Assembly: GCA_963768765.1 (NCBI GenBank)
Contig: CAVYJK010000025.1
Span: forward strand, 62,001-126,000
Direction: 5' to 3'
Length of the DNA: 64,000 nucleotides
Source of the DNA: DASWLF01 sp963768765
Lineage (GTDB): Bacteria; Desulfobacterota; Desulfobaccia; Desulfobaccales; 0-14-0-80-60-11
Under the pieces are notes generated by a model, which saw only the letters and a list, made by a program, of their open reading frames with translations, was not told where the DNA came from and did no database searches. The position numbers and the translations under genes were made by a program. Positions 9,482-18,610 of this stretch are shown here, one piece after another; positions within the stretch are counted from its first letter, which is position 1; each line of letters starts with the position of its first letter.

Positions 9482-9895
9482 TCAGGGCCACCAGGAATGC
9501 CAGTCGGCATAGAGGGCATAGACTTTCTGGCGGTACTGCCGGGCAAATTCCTCGTTCACGGCATAGACCTGGATACCCTTCATGGCCGCGTACTGGACGT
9601 GGGAGTTCTCCTCCTCCAGCAATAGCAGGTGCAGGCGTAAGGGTTGGAAAATTGAGGCCAGATCTTCTTCCAGGGTTTTGCGTACCTGCTGGATCTGCCG
9701 ATAATCCAGAGGATGAGTCAACAGAACCACCCCCAGGTCCAGATCGCTATCCGGGGCCCCAAATGCTTTTTCGCCCTGCAGCAGGAGGGGGCCAAGTTCC
9801 TTTTGGGACCCGAAAAAATAAGCCAATCCCACCCCATGGGCCGCCAATCTTTTGTGAAAGGTTCTCCATTTCCCTCGGGGGTCTTGTTTAGCCAA
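9482..9895 (-). CDS. Minimal nucleotidyltransferase-fold protein
   Basis: 137-residue protein with the pol-beta-type nucleotidyltransferase signature: AYFFGSQKE near residue 25 followed by SDLDLGVVLL near residue 50, that is GS then D-x-D metal ligands. Such stand-alone MNT proteins are often antitoxin-like partners of HEPN proteins, or DNA polymerase beta-domain proteins. No HEPN gene is adjacent here (only about 100 bases separate it from shc on the other strand), so a toxin-antitoxin role is not supported. TTG start (MAKQDPRGKW); the sequence gives no better upstream start. Convergent or divergent context gives no further clue. Role unknown beyond the fold. Confidence 0.75.
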   Translation of the reverse strand: MAKQDPRGKWRTFHKRLAAHGVGLAYFFGSQKELGPLLLQGEKAFGAPDSDLDLGVVLLTHPLDYRQIQQVRKTLEEDLASIFQPLRLHLLLLEEENSHVQYAAMKGIQVYAVNEEFARQYRQKVYALYADWHSWWP

Positions 9896-9991
9896 CGATT
9901 AATCCCTAATATTAATTTAAAATTACTTGGCCCTTATTGAGGCTATGATATATTATGCGGATTCAGAAATCCATGTGGGGGGGAACACAGC

Positions 9992-11968
9992 TTGGGGGGG
10001 AAAACCATTTCGTCCCGCAGTCAGCAGTTACAACCCGCGACGATCCAGACGCCGGAACTTCCTAAAATCTTTCTGAGCCGGATCGAGCGCGCCGTCAAGC
10101 GGGCTACTGCCGCCATGCTGGAAGGCCAACATCCCGAAGGGTACTGGTGGGCGGAGCTGGAATCCAACGTCACCATCACTTCGGAGTACATCATGCTCCA
10201 CCGGTTCCTGGGGCTGGATGAAACCAAGGTTCCGGCCATGGTGCGGGACATCCTGGACAAACAACTGCCCAACGGCGGCTGGTCCATCTGGTACGGCGAC
10301 GGCGGGGAAATCAGCACCAGCGTCGAGGCCTATTTCGCCCTGAAATTGGCGGGGCTGCCGCCGGATGACGAGCGGATGGCGCGGGCCCGGGCCTTCATCC
10401 TGGCCCGGGGCGGCGCCCTGAAGACCCGGGTCTTTACCCGCATCTTTCTGGCTCTGTTCGGCCAGGTCAGCTGGGACGGCATCCCGCTGCTGCCGGTGGA
10501 ATTCCTCCTGCTCCCCCCCTGGTCCGGCTTCAGCATCTATGAGTTTTCCAGCTGGACCCGGGCCACCGTGGTTCCCCTGATGATCATCATGGCCCAGCGC
10601 TCCGTGCACCCCTTGCCCCCGGAGCATGGGGTGGCGGAACTCTTTCCGGACCCGGCAGAGCCCTTTTCCCGGCACCGGGTCTCCTGGAAAAAAGAGGCGA
10701 CCCTCCTGGAAAACCTCTTTGCGGTGCTGGACCGGATCCTGAAACTCTATCACCGCCTCCCCCTTTCCTGGCTCCGGCGCTTCGTCTTGCGGCGGGCCGA
10801 GGAATGGATTCTGGCCCACCAGGAGGACAGCGGCGACTGGGGCGGCATCCAGCCCCCCATGGTCAACTCCCTCCTGGCCCTGCACTGCCTGGGGTATGGC
10901 CTGGATCACGACGTCATCCGCCGGGGACTCAAGGCCCTGGAGTTCTTTACCCTGGAGGCGGGCGACCGCCTCTGGTTACAGTCCTGCATCTCCCCGGTGT
11001 GGGACACCGCCCTGGCGGTGCGGGCCCTGGCCGCGGCGGGCTTGCCCCCGGACCATCCCGCCATGCTCAAGGCCACTTCCTGGCTGGTGTCCCAGCAAAT
11101 CTTCAAACCCGGCGACTGGTGCATCAAATGCCCCGATCTCCCGCCGGGGGGGTGGGCCTTCGAGTTTGTCAACAACTGGTACCCGGACGTGGACGACAGC
11201 TCCATGGTCCTGGTGGCCTTGAAGGAAGGTCTGGCCGACCTCGAAAAGAATCAGGCGGCCCTGCAGCGAGGCATCAACTGGTGCCTGGGCATGCAGTGCA
11301 AAAACGGCGGCTTTGCCTCCTTCGACAAAGACAACACCAAGGAGTGGCTCAACGCCATCCCCTTCGGCGACCTGAAGGCCCTGGTGGACCCGCCCACCGA
11401 GGACATCACCGCCCGGATCCTGGAGATGATGGGGGCCTTCGGCCATGGGTTGGATCATCCGACCGCGGCTCGGGCCCTGGCCTTTCTGCGCCGCACCCAA
11501 CACCCCGAGGGCCCCTGGTGGGGCCGCTGGGGGGTGAACTACATCTACGGCACCTGGTCGGTGCTGGTGGCCTTGAAGCAGATCGGCGAAGACATGCGCC
11601 GGCCCTACGTCCGCCGGGCGGTGGCCTGGCTCAAGCAACACCAAAACCCCGATGGGGGTTGGGGAGAGTGCTGCGAGTCCTATCGCCAACCGGAGCTCTT
11701 GGGACAGGGAGAGAGCACCGCCTCCCAGACCGCCTGGGCCCTGTTGGGGTTGATGGCCGCCGGGGAGGTCCATGCCCCGGAGGTGCGGGCCGGAGTGGAA
11801 TTTCTCCTGCGGAGTCAGACTTCCCAGGGAAAGTGGGAAGAGAAGCACTTCACCGGCACCGGCTTCCCCGGCCACTTCATGATCCGCTACCATCTCTACC
11901 GGGACTGTTTTCCCCTGATGGCCCTGGGCCAGTATCTCCAGGCGGTGAAAGCCGAAGAAGCAGGTTAA
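9992..11968 (+). CDS. shc: Squalene-hopene cyclase
   Basis: Cyclises squalene to hopene/hopanol at the inner membrane, the committed step of hopanoid synthesis. 658 aa. Catalytic DxDD motif is D399-V-D-D402 within NNWYPDVDDSS. Several QW repeats are visible (HPEGYWWAELE near the start, QLPNGGWSIWYGDGG, NPDGGWGECCESY, SQGKWEE). N-terminal helix VKRATAAMLEGQHPEGYWW matches bacterial SHC. Start is taken at TTG 9992 after a G-rich run; a run of seven Gs directly upstream and another at the start codon make the exact N-terminus uncertain. Downstream genes hpnA and hpnH belong to the same pathway, forming a partial hopanoid cluster. Confidence 0.96.
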   Translation: MGGKTISSRSQQLQPATIQTPELPKIFLSRIERAVKRATAAMLEGQHPEGYWWAELESNVTITSEYIMLHRFLGLDETKVPAMVRDILDKQLPNGGWSIWYGDGGEISTSVEAYFALKLAGLPPDDERMARARAFILARGGALKTRVFTRIFLALFGQVSWDGIPLLPVEFLLLPPWSGFSIYEFSSWTRATVVPLMIIMAQRSVHPLPPEHGVAELFPDPAEPFSRHRVSWKKEATLLENLFAVLDRILKLYHRLPLSWLRRFVLRRAEEWILAHQEDSGDWGGIQPPMVNSLLALHCLGYGLDHDVIRRGLKALEFFTLEAGDRLWLQSCISPVWDTALAVRALAAAGLPPDHPAMLKATSWLVSQQIFKPGDWCIKCPDLPPGGWAFEFVNNWYPDVDDSSMVLVALKEGLADLEKNQAALQRGINWCLGMQCKNGGFASFDKDNTKEWLNAIPFGDLKALVDPPTEDITARILEMMGAFGHGLDHPTAARALAFLRRTQHPEGPWWGRWGVNYIYGTWSVLVALKQIGEDMRRPYVRRAVAWLKQHQNPDGGWGECCESYRQPELLGQGESTASQTAWALLGLMAAGEVHAPEVRAGVEFLLRSQTSQGKWEEKHFTGTGFPGHFMIRYHLYRDCFPLMALGQYLQAVKAEEAG

Positions 11969-12327
11969 GCCTTAGACCTCTTTCCGCAATGCAGCCGTTA
12001 GTCCCGGAGAGCAAGATCCCCCCTGCCCCATTATTGTCCGGCACGATATTGAATGCCTCGTTTATTGTCTGGTCTGAAAATGTCCTTAAAATCTCTCGCA
12101 GTTTTCGTAGGACTGTCTTAGGCGCCAATACCGGCGTAGACGCCCTACGACGCGGCTCCATAAGACCCTATCGCCACGAATTTTCGTGGTCGGTGTGTGC
12201 CCTTGGAACGTGAGAACTTAAAAGCTCTCATATTGTGGCACAGGCGTCGCCTGTGCAGGCGCAGGTTGAAACCAAGCGACAGGACCAGATTTTGGGCCGA
12301 CACTTATGGATTCAGGGGATTTTAACG
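11969..12327. repeat. Gene-free stretch with a GCACAGGCG-type palindrome
   Basis: No gene. At 12238-12256 is GCACAGGCGTCGCCTGTGC, a short interspersed palindrome also found as GCACAGGCGTCTCGCCTGTGC (14661-14681) and GCACCGGCGTCTCGCCGGTGC (25898-25918). The palindrome is in frame with hpnA, which could mislead start prediction. Nothing else is recognisable between shc and hpnA. Confidence 0.6.
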
Positions 12328-13323
12328 TTGGCTGGAACCGGCAAGGCCCTGGTTACCGGCGGCACCGGCTTCGTGGGCCGGGCGGTGGTGGCAGAGCTTT
12401 TGGCTTCGGGTCGCGCCGTCCGGGTCCTGGCCCGCAACCCGCAGCATCCGGCCCTTTCCGGCCTGGAGGTGGAAATCGCCCAGGGGGACCTGAAGGATGA
12501 GGGCTCCCTCCAGCGCGCCCTAAGGGGCTGCACCAGCCTCTTCCACGTGGCCGCGGATTACCGCCTCTGGGTGCCGGACCCCCGGGAAATGTACGCGGTC
12601 AACGTGGAGGGCAGCCGCAGCCTGCTCACCGCCGCGGCTGCGGCCGGGCTGGACCGGGTGGTCTACACCAGCACCGTGGGGACCCTGGGAAATCCGGGCC
12701 GCGGCGTCCCCGGCACCGAAGACACCCCGGTTAACCTGGATGAGATGGTGGGCCACTACAAGCGCTCCAAGTTCCTGGCCGAGCAAGTGGCCCTGGAGTT
12801 CGCCCGCCAGGGCCTGCCCGTGGTGGTGGTGAACCCCAGCACCCCGGTGGGCCCCTGGGACTCCCGCCCCACCCCCACCGGCCAGATGATCGTCGACTTC
12901 CTGCAAAGGCGCATGCCGGCCTACTTGCAGACGGGCCTCAACCTGATCCACGTCGCCGACGTGGCCCGGGGGCACCTGCTGGCGGAAGCCAAGGGCCGGA
13001 TCGGGGAAAAATATATCCTGGGCCACGAAAACTTGAGCCTTTCCCGGATCTTTGAGCTGCTGGCCGACATCAGCGGGCTGCCGGCCCCCAGGGTGAAGCT
13101 CCCCTACTGGCCGGTGCTGGGCCTGGCCTGTCTCAACGAATTCTGGGCCACTTATGTCAGTGGCCGGCCCCCCCGCATGCCGCTCACCGCCATCCGCATG
13201 GCCAGAAAATTTATGTACTTTGACAACACTAAAGCGGTAAAATATCTGGGGCTCACCCTGACCCCGGTACGGGTCGCCCTGGAGGACGCGGTGGCCTGGT
13301 TTAAACAGCACGGCTACGCCTGA
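12328..13323 (+). CDS. hpnA: HpnA, hopanoid-associated NAD-dependent sugar epimerase/dehydratase
   Basis: Extended short-chain dehydrogenase of the HpnA family, 331 aa, thought to act on the sugar moiety during hopanoid head-group assembly. Rossmann motif LVTGGTGFVGR at the N-terminus, GDLKDEGSLQRAL and FHVAADYRLW typical of HpnA, VYTSTVGTLG, and the catalytic Tyr-x-x-x-Lys in HYKRSKFLAE. Start chosen at TTG 12328 (MAGTGKALVTGG) with AGGGG nine bases upstream; a longer in-frame start at GTG 12235 lies inside an interspersed palindrome and adds an unconserved leader, so it is rejected. It lies between shc and hpnH in a hopanoid cluster. Confidence 0.9.
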   Translation: MAGTGKALVTGGTGFVGRAVVAELLASGRAVRVLARNPQHPALSGLEVEIAQGDLKDEGSLQRALRGCTSLFHVAADYRLWVPDPREMYAVNVEGSRSLLTAAAAAGLDRVVYTSTVGTLGNPGRGVPGTEDTPVNLDEMVGHYKRSKFLAEQVALEFARQGLPVVVVNPSTPVGPWDSRPTPTGQMIVDFLQRRMPAYLQTGLNLIHVADVARGHLLAEAKGRIGEKYILGHENLSLSRIFELLADISGLPAPRVKLPYWPVLGLACLNEFWATYVSGRPPRMPLTAIRMARKFMYFDNTKAVKYLGLTLTPVRVALEDAVAWFKQHGYA

Positions 13324-13637
13324 GGACGGTTTTTGGTTTTGGGTTTTTCGTTTTTGGTAAAAAATGGCCTCAAGCTGACGTTGGGAAAATATCCGGATTA
13401 TTAGCTTACAGGTTATTGCAAAATCTTTTTTTCTGTCATCCTGAACGAAGTGAAGGATCTCAACTTGTCGAAAATGCGAGATTCTTCGCTTCGCTCAGAA
13501 TGACATTTTATGCAAAACCGGAGTTTTGCAATGGCCTTTAAATTTCTGCTCCTAAGTAGGCTAAATGAGGCTTTCGTGCTATACTTTTACCCAAATCACG
13601 AAAAACCAAAAACGAAAAACTAAAAACGAGGAGAACG
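13324..13637. repeat. Nested repeat: heptamer T-array, GTCATCCTGAACG inverted repeat, heptamer A-array
   Basis: No gene. Three layers: T-rich heptamers at 13328-13358, an inverted repeat with arms GTCATCCTGAACGAAGTGAAGGATCT and its partner ending in CGCTCAGAATGAC (13434-13505) inside outer arms resembling GTTATTGCAAAA / TTTTGCAATGGCC (about 13410-13540), and A-rich heptamers (13598-13627) right before the hpnH ribosome-binding site. The heptamer arrays at the two ends are inverted relative to each other, so the whole intergenic region is one large composite palindrome. Confidence 0.8.
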
Positions 13638-14633
13638 GTGCGCTTCCCGTTAACTCTCAGCCTGGACTTGAGCCGCTACCTGATCGCCAAGCGGCTTAAA
13701 GGCGAAGAAAAGTTTTCCCTGGTCCTGATGCTGGAGCCTACCCACCAGTGCAATCTCTCCTGCATGGGCTGCGGCCGCATCCAGGAATACCATGACACCC
13801 TGGGCCAGTCCCTTACCCTGGAGGAATGCCTGGGGGCGGTGGAGGAATGCGGTGCCCCGGTGGTCACCATCACCGGCGGCGAGCCCCTCATTTATCCCCC
13901 GCTCTCCGAACTGCTCTCAGAGCTGGTGCGGCGCCGTAAGCACATCTACCTCTGCACCAACGCCGTGTTGCTGGAGAGATCGCTCCCCAAGATCCCGCGG
14001 TCCGACCGCATCACCCTGAGCGTCCACCTGGACGGCCTGGCCTCCACCCACGATCGCATCCTGGGCCGGCCAGGGCTGTTCAGAGTGGCCATCCAGGCCA
14101 TCAAGGCGGCCAAGGCCCGGGGCTTACGGGTCTGCACCAACACCACCATCTACAAAGAGACGGACCCCCAGGAGATCGAAATCCTTTTCTCCTACCTGGG
14201 CCACATCGGCGTCGACGGCCTCCTGGTCTCCCCGGCTTACAGCTTTGCCGGGGTCAGCGAAGAGCTCTTCCTGACCCGGCAGGAGATCAAGGAGAAGTTC
14301 AATCTCCTCACCGGCAACGGTCAGAATTTCAAGTTCTCCAGCACCCCCTTGTACCTGAGCTTTCTCCGGGGGGAGCGGGATTACGAGTGCACCCCCTGGG
14401 CCAACCCCACCCGCAATACCCACGGCTGGCGCTCTCCCTGCTACCAGATCGTGGACACCCACTATCCCACCTTTGCGGAGATGATGGCGCGGACCAACTG
14501 GGAGGGCTACGGCGTGGGGCGGGACCCTCGCTGCGCCCAGTGCATGATGCACTCCGGCTTTGAGCCCACGGTGGTGCGCCAGATGGGGGGCCTGGCCGAT
14601 ATCTGGCACATGCTCCGGTGGAACCTCACCTGA
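13638..14633 (+). CDS. hpnH: HpnH, radical SAM hopanoid adenosyltransferase
   Basis: Radical SAM enzyme that joins the 5'-deoxyadenosyl radical to diploptene/hopene to give adenosylhopane, the first extended hopanoid. 331 aa. Cluster motif C38-x3-C42-x2-C45 in HQCNLSCMGCGRIQEY, followed by VVTITGGEPL. A C-terminal Cys set (ECTPWANPTR, RSPCYQIV, RCAQCMMHSGFEPT) is typical of the family. GTG start with GAGGAG upstream. It follows hpnA. Usual neighbours such as hpnG are not adjacent, but a phosphorylase of that type lies near 63 kb. Confidence 0.95.
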   Translation: MRFPLTLSLDLSRYLIAKRLKGEEKFSLVLMLEPTHQCNLSCMGCGRIQEYHDTLGQSLTLEECLGAVEECGAPVVTITGGEPLIYPPLSELLSELVRRRKHIYLCTNAVLLERSLPKIPRSDRITLSVHLDGLASTHDRILGRPGLFRVAIQAIKAAKARGLRVCTNTTIYKETDPQEIEILFSYLGHIGVDGLLVSPAYSFAGVSEELFLTRQEIKEKFNLLTGNGQNFKFSSTPLYLSFLRGERDYECTPWANPTRNTHGWRSPCYQIVDTHYPTFAEMMARTNWEGYGVGRDPRCAQCMMHSGFEPTVVRQMGGLADIWHMLRWNLT

Positions 14634-14660
14634 TCTTTCTTAGTTGGAAAATTATTGGTG

Positions 14661-14681
14661 GCACAGGCGTCTCGCCTGTGC
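14661..14681. repeat. GCACAGGCGTCTCGCCTGTGC palindrome
   Basis: Second copy of the short palindrome seen at 12238, just after hpnH. The stretch 14634-14907 otherwise shows no gene. Confidence 0.7.
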
Positions 14682-14907
14682 TTTATTTTGAAAGAGTGGG
14701 GCAACAATCCCTGGTGCCTCATACCAGGCCGCCTTCAATCAACGGAGAGCCGGCGCCCCCGCCGGCTCAAGAACCGCCGTGGGCAGCAGTTCTACATCTT
14801 ATTCCCCTGTTGCTCAATAATGACTGCCCTGCTTTTTTCAACCGTTCCTAAGCCTGCGGGCCACCCGCAACTATGAAGATGTTTTTGATTCCTTCTTTAA
14901 TCCACCC

Positions 14908-16587
14908 ATGGGCATGAACCGCGCCGCTCCGGCCCGCCTGCTGAACGGCCCCACCCTGCTGCTGGTTACCCTGGCGGTTTACCTCCCGGTCTTCTGGCAG
15001 CTGCCCCTCATCCGGGCCGAAGCTATGTACGCCCTCATCCCCCGGGAGATGCTGGCTTCCGGCTCCTGGTTCACCCCCCTGCTCAACGGGGTCCCCTATC
15101 TGGATAAGCCCCAGCTCCTGTACTGGCTCAACCTGCTGGCCTACAAGCTCTTCGGCGTCTCCGACTGGGCCGCCAGAGTTCCCACCCTGGCCGTCACCCT
15201 GGGCGAGGTCTGGGTAACCTATCTCATCGGCCGGCGCTTGCTGGGCCGGGAGGCCGCCTGGCTGGGCGGCTTCGTCCTTCTGAGCTGCATCGGCTTTTTC
15301 TCCTTGCACCTGCAGATCCTCACCGACCACCTGATTACCCTGACCCTGGCCGCGTCCCTCTACTTCCTGCTCCGCTGGCAGGAGGCGCCCGGCTTTAAGT
15401 GGGCCGGCCCCTTTTTCCTCTGCCTGGTGGCCGGGTTCCTGAGCAAGGGATTTATCGCCGTGGTGTTCCCGGTGCTCATCGGGGCCCTCTATGCCTGGCA
15501 GCTACGCCAGCCCGGCCTCATCCGGCTGTTTCTCACGCCCCTGGGCCTGGCCTTGGCGGCCCTGCTCCTGGCGCCCTGGCTGGTGGGGGCGGAGCTGGCC
15601 CACCCCGGCTTTTTATGGTTCCAGATCGTCAACGAGCAGATTCTGCGGTTTCTGGGGCTGCGCCAGCCCCCGGACATCACCTCCTTTTCCCTTCCCGGCT
15701 TCTGGCTGTTTCTGGGCATCTGGCTCATGCCCTGGACCTTTCTCCTCCCCGAAGCCCTCTGGCGCTTTTGGATTGAGACCCGGCCGGGCGGCGCCGCCGA
15801 CCCCCGGGGCCGGCTTCTGGTCTGGTGGCCCGCGGCCATCCTGGTCTTTTTCACCCTGTCTTCCACCCGCATCGAGTATTATTCGCTGCCGGCCTTGCCG
15901 CCTTTGGCCCTGATCCTGGGGTGGCGCCTTAAGCGCTATCTGGCCGCGGCCGACCGGTCGCTCTCCTTGGCGCTGCTGGGCCTCGGGGTCCTGGGGTTGG
16001 GGACTATCTTCCTGCTCCCTTACCTGGAGCAGCTTTGCGCCGGCAACCGCCGGGAATTTAGCGGCATGTTCGAACTGATCCTGCCCCTGGCGAAACCCGT
16101 GACCTGGCTGGTTCCCGCCGTCGCCCTCACCGGCGCCCTGGCCGGGATGCTCCGCCGGGCCCGCCTGGCCATCACCTGCTACGGGGCCCTGGCCCTGGTC
16201 CTGGTCTATTTCACCTTTGAGACTTTAATGGTCCTTTCCCCCCACCTGAGCGATAAGCTGCCGGGGGAGTTGGTGCAGCGCCGGGCCGCGCCCCAGGACC
16301 TGCTCATCATGGAGCAGATCGAGGAGTTCGAATACGGCGCCTCCCTGGCCTTTTACGCCCGGCGCCATATCCTCATGGTCAAGCGTCACGGCCTGCCCCA
16401 ATTTCCCTACCCGGTGCCGGCCGGCAAGGACTACCTCATCACCCCGAAGCAGTTAAAGGATTTGTGGCAGGGACCGCGCCGGGTCTATCTGCTCCTCGAT
16501 GACGCCACCGCCCCGGAGCCTTTCCTTAATGGCGCCGCCGTGGCCCTGGCGCTGCCCGGCAAGCGGCTGCTGGTGAACCGGCCTTGA
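14908..16587 (+). CDS. GT39-type membrane glycosyltransferase (ArnT/PMT-like)
   Basis: Polytopic inner-membrane glycosyltransferase of the dolichyl-phosphate-mannose/ArnT superfamily, which uses polyprenyl-phosphate sugars to modify lipids or proteins on the periplasmic side. 559 aa. The first periplasmic loop carries the family acidic motif region (IRAEAMYALIPREMLASGSW, then YLDKPQLLYWLNLLAYKLFG), matching PMT_2. About ten to twelve hydrophobic segments follow, and the C-terminal third is a soluble domain (EEFEYGASLAFYARRHILMV). Position after shc-hpnA-hpnH makes hopanoid or lipid A decoration possible, but that is inference; it is separated from hpnH by about 270 bases. Two close ATG starts (14908, 14914). 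Confidence 0.88.
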   Translation: MGMNRAAPARLLNGPTLLLVTLAVYLPVFWQLPLIRAEAMYALIPREMLASGSWFTPLLNGVPYLDKPQLLYWLNLLAYKLFGVSDWAARVPTLAVTLGEVWVTYLIGRRLLGREAAWLGGFVLLSCIGFFSLHLQILTDHLITLTLAASLYFLLRWQEAPGFKWAGPFFLCLVAGFLSKGFIAVVFPVLIGALYAWQLRQPGLIRLFLTPLGLALAALLLAPWLVGAELAHPGFLWFQIVNEQILRFLGLRQPPDITSFSLPGFWLFLGIWLMPWTFLLPEALWRFWIETRPGGAADPRGRLLVWWPAAILVFFTLSSTRIEYYSLPALPPLALILGWRLKRYLAAADRSLSLALLGLGVLGLGTIFLLPYLEQLCAGNRREFSGMFELILPLAKPVTWLVPAVALTGALAGMLRRARLAITCYGALALVLVYFTFETLMVLSPHLSDKLPGELVQRRAAPQDLLIMEQIEEFEYGASLAFYARRHILMVKRHGLPQFPYPVPAGKDYLITPKQLKDLWQGPRRVYLLLDDATAPEPFLNGAAVALALPGKRLLVNRP

Positions 16588-16592
16588 AAAGA

Positions 16593-16882
16593 CGGTTTTC
16601 GGTTTTCGGTTTTCGGTTATTGGTTTTTGGCTTTTGGCTTTTGGTTCTTAGATGCGTGCAAAAGTTGAGTCCAAGGTCTATCTTACAAATTGGAGGTCTT
16701 CCCCTCTCCCCCTTGGGGGAGAGGGTTAGGGTGAGGGGGTAAAGGGCAACGTACTTATATCACTCAATAATCTCTCCTCCACCTTGACCGCGCCCTTCAA
16801 GGGGTAAGGAATTTTACCTCCAGGCTGCAAGCTGACTGCTGATAGCTGACAGCTATTTTGACTGCTTCCCCGGTTGCCGGCC
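16593..16882. repeat. Heptamer array (TTTTCGG) and CCCTCTCCCCC hairpin
   Basis: Heptamer units GGTTTTC and GGCTTTT at 16593-16648 directly after the glycosyltransferase stop. At 16702-16725 is a perfect 11-bp inverted repeat, CCCTCTCCCCC-TT-GGGGGAGAGGG, a G/C hairpin related to others near 17.8, 32.8, 37.8 and 49.1 kb. No T-tract follows, so it is not a standard terminator. Confidence 0.75.
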
Positions 16883-17593
16883 ATGTTCCCGCTCAAGGAC
16901 AACATCCCGTCTTCCCGCTCGCCTTACGTCAATTACCTCATCATCGCGCTGTGCGTGCTGGTCTTCTTGTGGGAGCTTTCCCTGGGGCCTAATCTGCAGC
17001 GGGTGGCGGAGGTCATGGGTTTCGTGCCGGCCCGTTTCCTAAGCCTCCTGGCCCAAGGAGCGGCGCCCTGGCCCGCCGCCGTCATCCCCCTGTTCTCCTC
17101 TCTCTTTCTCCACGGGGGCTGGCTGCACCTCATCGGTAACCTGTGGTTCCTGTATGTCTTCGGCGACAACGTGGAGGACATCCTGGGCCACGGCCGGTAT
17201 CTCTTGTTTTACCTGGCCTGCGGGGTGGGGGCCAACCTCATCTACCTGCTGTTTGCCCCCTTTTCCACGGTGCCCTTGATCGGGGCCAGCGGCGCCATCG
17301 CCGGGGTGATGGGGGCTTACTTCTATCTCTTTCCCGGGGCCCGGGTCCTGACCCTGTTCCTCATCGTCTTCATCCCCATCTTCCTGGAGCTGCCGGCTTA
17401 CTTCTTCCTGGGGGTCTGGTTTCTGCTGCAGTTTCTCTACGGCACCTTCAGCCTGGGGGCCGGCGCCGGCGGGGTGGCCTGGTGGGCCCACGTGGGCGGC
17501 TTCCTGGTGGGCATCCTGCTCCTCCACCTGCTGGCCCCGGCCCAGGCCCGCAGCCTCATGGAGCGCCGGCTAAAACGCCGAACTTTCGATTGA
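16883..17593 (+). CDS. Rhomboid-family intramembrane serine protease
   Basis: Six- to seven-TM intramembrane protease. 236 aa. Start is ATG 16883 (MFPLKDNIPSSRSPYVNY); an in-frame TTG nine bases upstream is less likely. Seen: N-terminal MFPLKDN typical of this subfamily, LFLHGGWLHLIGNLWFLYVF (Asn-containing oxyanion helix), the catalytic Ser in GASGAIAG (S136) and the catalytic His in WWAHVGGFLVG (H203). This Ser/His dyad is intact, so activity is expected. Substrates cannot be inferred. Neighbours are unrelated. Confidence 0.94.
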   Translation: MFPLKDNIPSSRSPYVNYLIIALCVLVFLWELSLGPNLQRVAEVMGFVPARFLSLLAQGAAPWPAAVIPLFSSLFLHGGWLHLIGNLWFLYVFGDNVEDILGHGRYLLFYLACGVGANLIYLLFAPFSTVPLIGASGAIAGVMGAYFYLFPGARVLTLFLIVFIPIFLELPAYFFLGVWFLLQFLYGTFSLGAGAGGVAWWAHVGGFLVGILLLHLLAPAQARSLMERRLKRRTFD

Positions 17594-17606
17594 GAAGACC
17601 ACCTTC

Positions 17607-17735
17607 AAGCCATTTCAAATCCTACAATGCGCCCATAAATGTCATTCTGAGCGCCGCGAAGAATCTCGTATTTTTAACAACTTGAGATCCTTCATTCCTT
17701 CAGGATGACAGCAAAAATAGGTTTTGAAATGGCTT
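17607..17735. repeat. Composite inverted repeat (AAGCCATTTCAAA outer, GTCATTCTGAGCG inner arms)
   Basis: Outer arms AAGCCATTTCAAATCCTA and TAGGTTTTGAAATGGCTT enclose inner arms starting GTCATTCTGAGCGCCGCGAA and ending TTCAGGATGAC. Members with the same outer/inner plan lie at 20932-21058 and 43812-43943; members with inner arms only or diverged outer arms are at 13410-13540, 24861-24924, 39137-39208 and 54103-54185. Confidence 0.85.
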
Positions 17736-17910
17736 TTAGTATTGTGTCCCGCAAGTTCCTTACCTAAAACACGACCGCTAAACTCCGCCTCCCCTGGAGG
17801 GAGGGGGTTGGGGGAGGGGGAAATATGATGAAGCTAATTTCACCCCCACCCTAACCTTCCCCTATTGTACAGACCGGGAAGAAGGGTAACAGGTGTTCTG
17901 AAACGCGACA

Positions 17911-18426
17911 CTAACGGGAGGGAACCAGCACCAGGTCCATTGTCCCCCGGGTCTGGCCGGCAACGGGGTAATGCTGGGTGACCAGGGTCTTGAAGCCGTC
18001 CGCCGAGACCTTGAGATGGATGTGGGGAGGCCGAAAAGAGTATTGGGGCGGGAAGTTGCTCTCAAACCGGTAGGTGCCATCCGGGCCGGAAAACATGGTG
18101 GCCCGGTGTTCGTCATCGTAAACGCCGTCGGGCCCCGCCAGCCAGAACTCCAGGCGGGCCCCGGCCAGGGGGACGCAGCCCTCGGCTGACCTGACCGCCC
18201 CGCTCAGCACGTAGCCCTGGCCGACACGATCCCGCACCGGGGCGTCCGGCTGGTAGAAGGGGCCCAGGGCATCGGCCGGGGTGGGCTTGCAGGGCCCTCC
18301 CCCTCTCTCCGAGGCCGCCGCCAACAGCAGGCCGCCGCGGGCGAAAGCCGCAGGCAAGGCGAGCCCCGGCAGGACGAGTACCAGGATCATGGCCGGCAAG
18401 AATAAAATAAAATTGAGCTTTTCCAT
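17911..18426 (-). CDS. Secreted intradiol ring-cleavage dioxygenase-like protein
   Basis: 171-aa protein of the intradiol dioxygenase (protocatechuate/catechol dioxygenase beta) fold. N-terminal signal peptide (MEKLNFILFLPAMILVLVL, AFA cleavage region) predicts export. Mature part: KPTPADALGPFYQPDAPVR, YVLSGAVRSAEGCVPLAGA, and the Fe(III) ligand set Tyr (GVYDDEHRA), Tyr (PPQYSF) and two His in RPPHIHLKV. All four ligands of characterised enzymes are present. Ring cleavage needs O2, which is notable if the host is an anaerobe; secreted members of this fold are poorly characterised and may act on other aromatics or bind sugars/aromatics. Single gene, convergent with the rhomboid gene. Confidence 0.85.
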   Translation of the reverse strand: MEKLNFILFLPAMILVLVLPGLALPAAFARGGLLLAAASERGGGPCKPTPADALGPFYQPDAPVRDRVGQGYVLSGAVRSAEGCVPLAGARLEFWLAGPDGVYDDEHRATMFSGPDGTYRFESNFPPQYSFRPPHIHLKVSADGFKTLVTQHYPVAGQTRGTMDLVLVPSR

Positions 18427-18610
18427 CCTGCCCCTAAATTAATTACCGATTTCCCGTTGTCAAGAAGCTGCGCCAGGCGGATTATCCCGACCCGCAGGCT
18501 TCACCGGCGAGAAACCAGGTCTCTCTGCTGGAGGCCCTCTGACGAATCCTCGGTTTTTTACCCCCCCCATGATATGATCTAGCCAAAATAATTCCGAGGC
18601 AGCCCTTTTG

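Noticed and set aside
9482..9895. Toxin-antitoxin pair with the nucleotidyltransferase gene
   Set aside because: No HEPN or other toxin-like frame adjoins it.
12235..12327. Longer N-terminus for hpnA from GTG 12235
   Set aside because: It lies in an interspersed palindrome, lacks conservation, and TTG 12328 has a ribosome-binding site right before the Rossmann motif.
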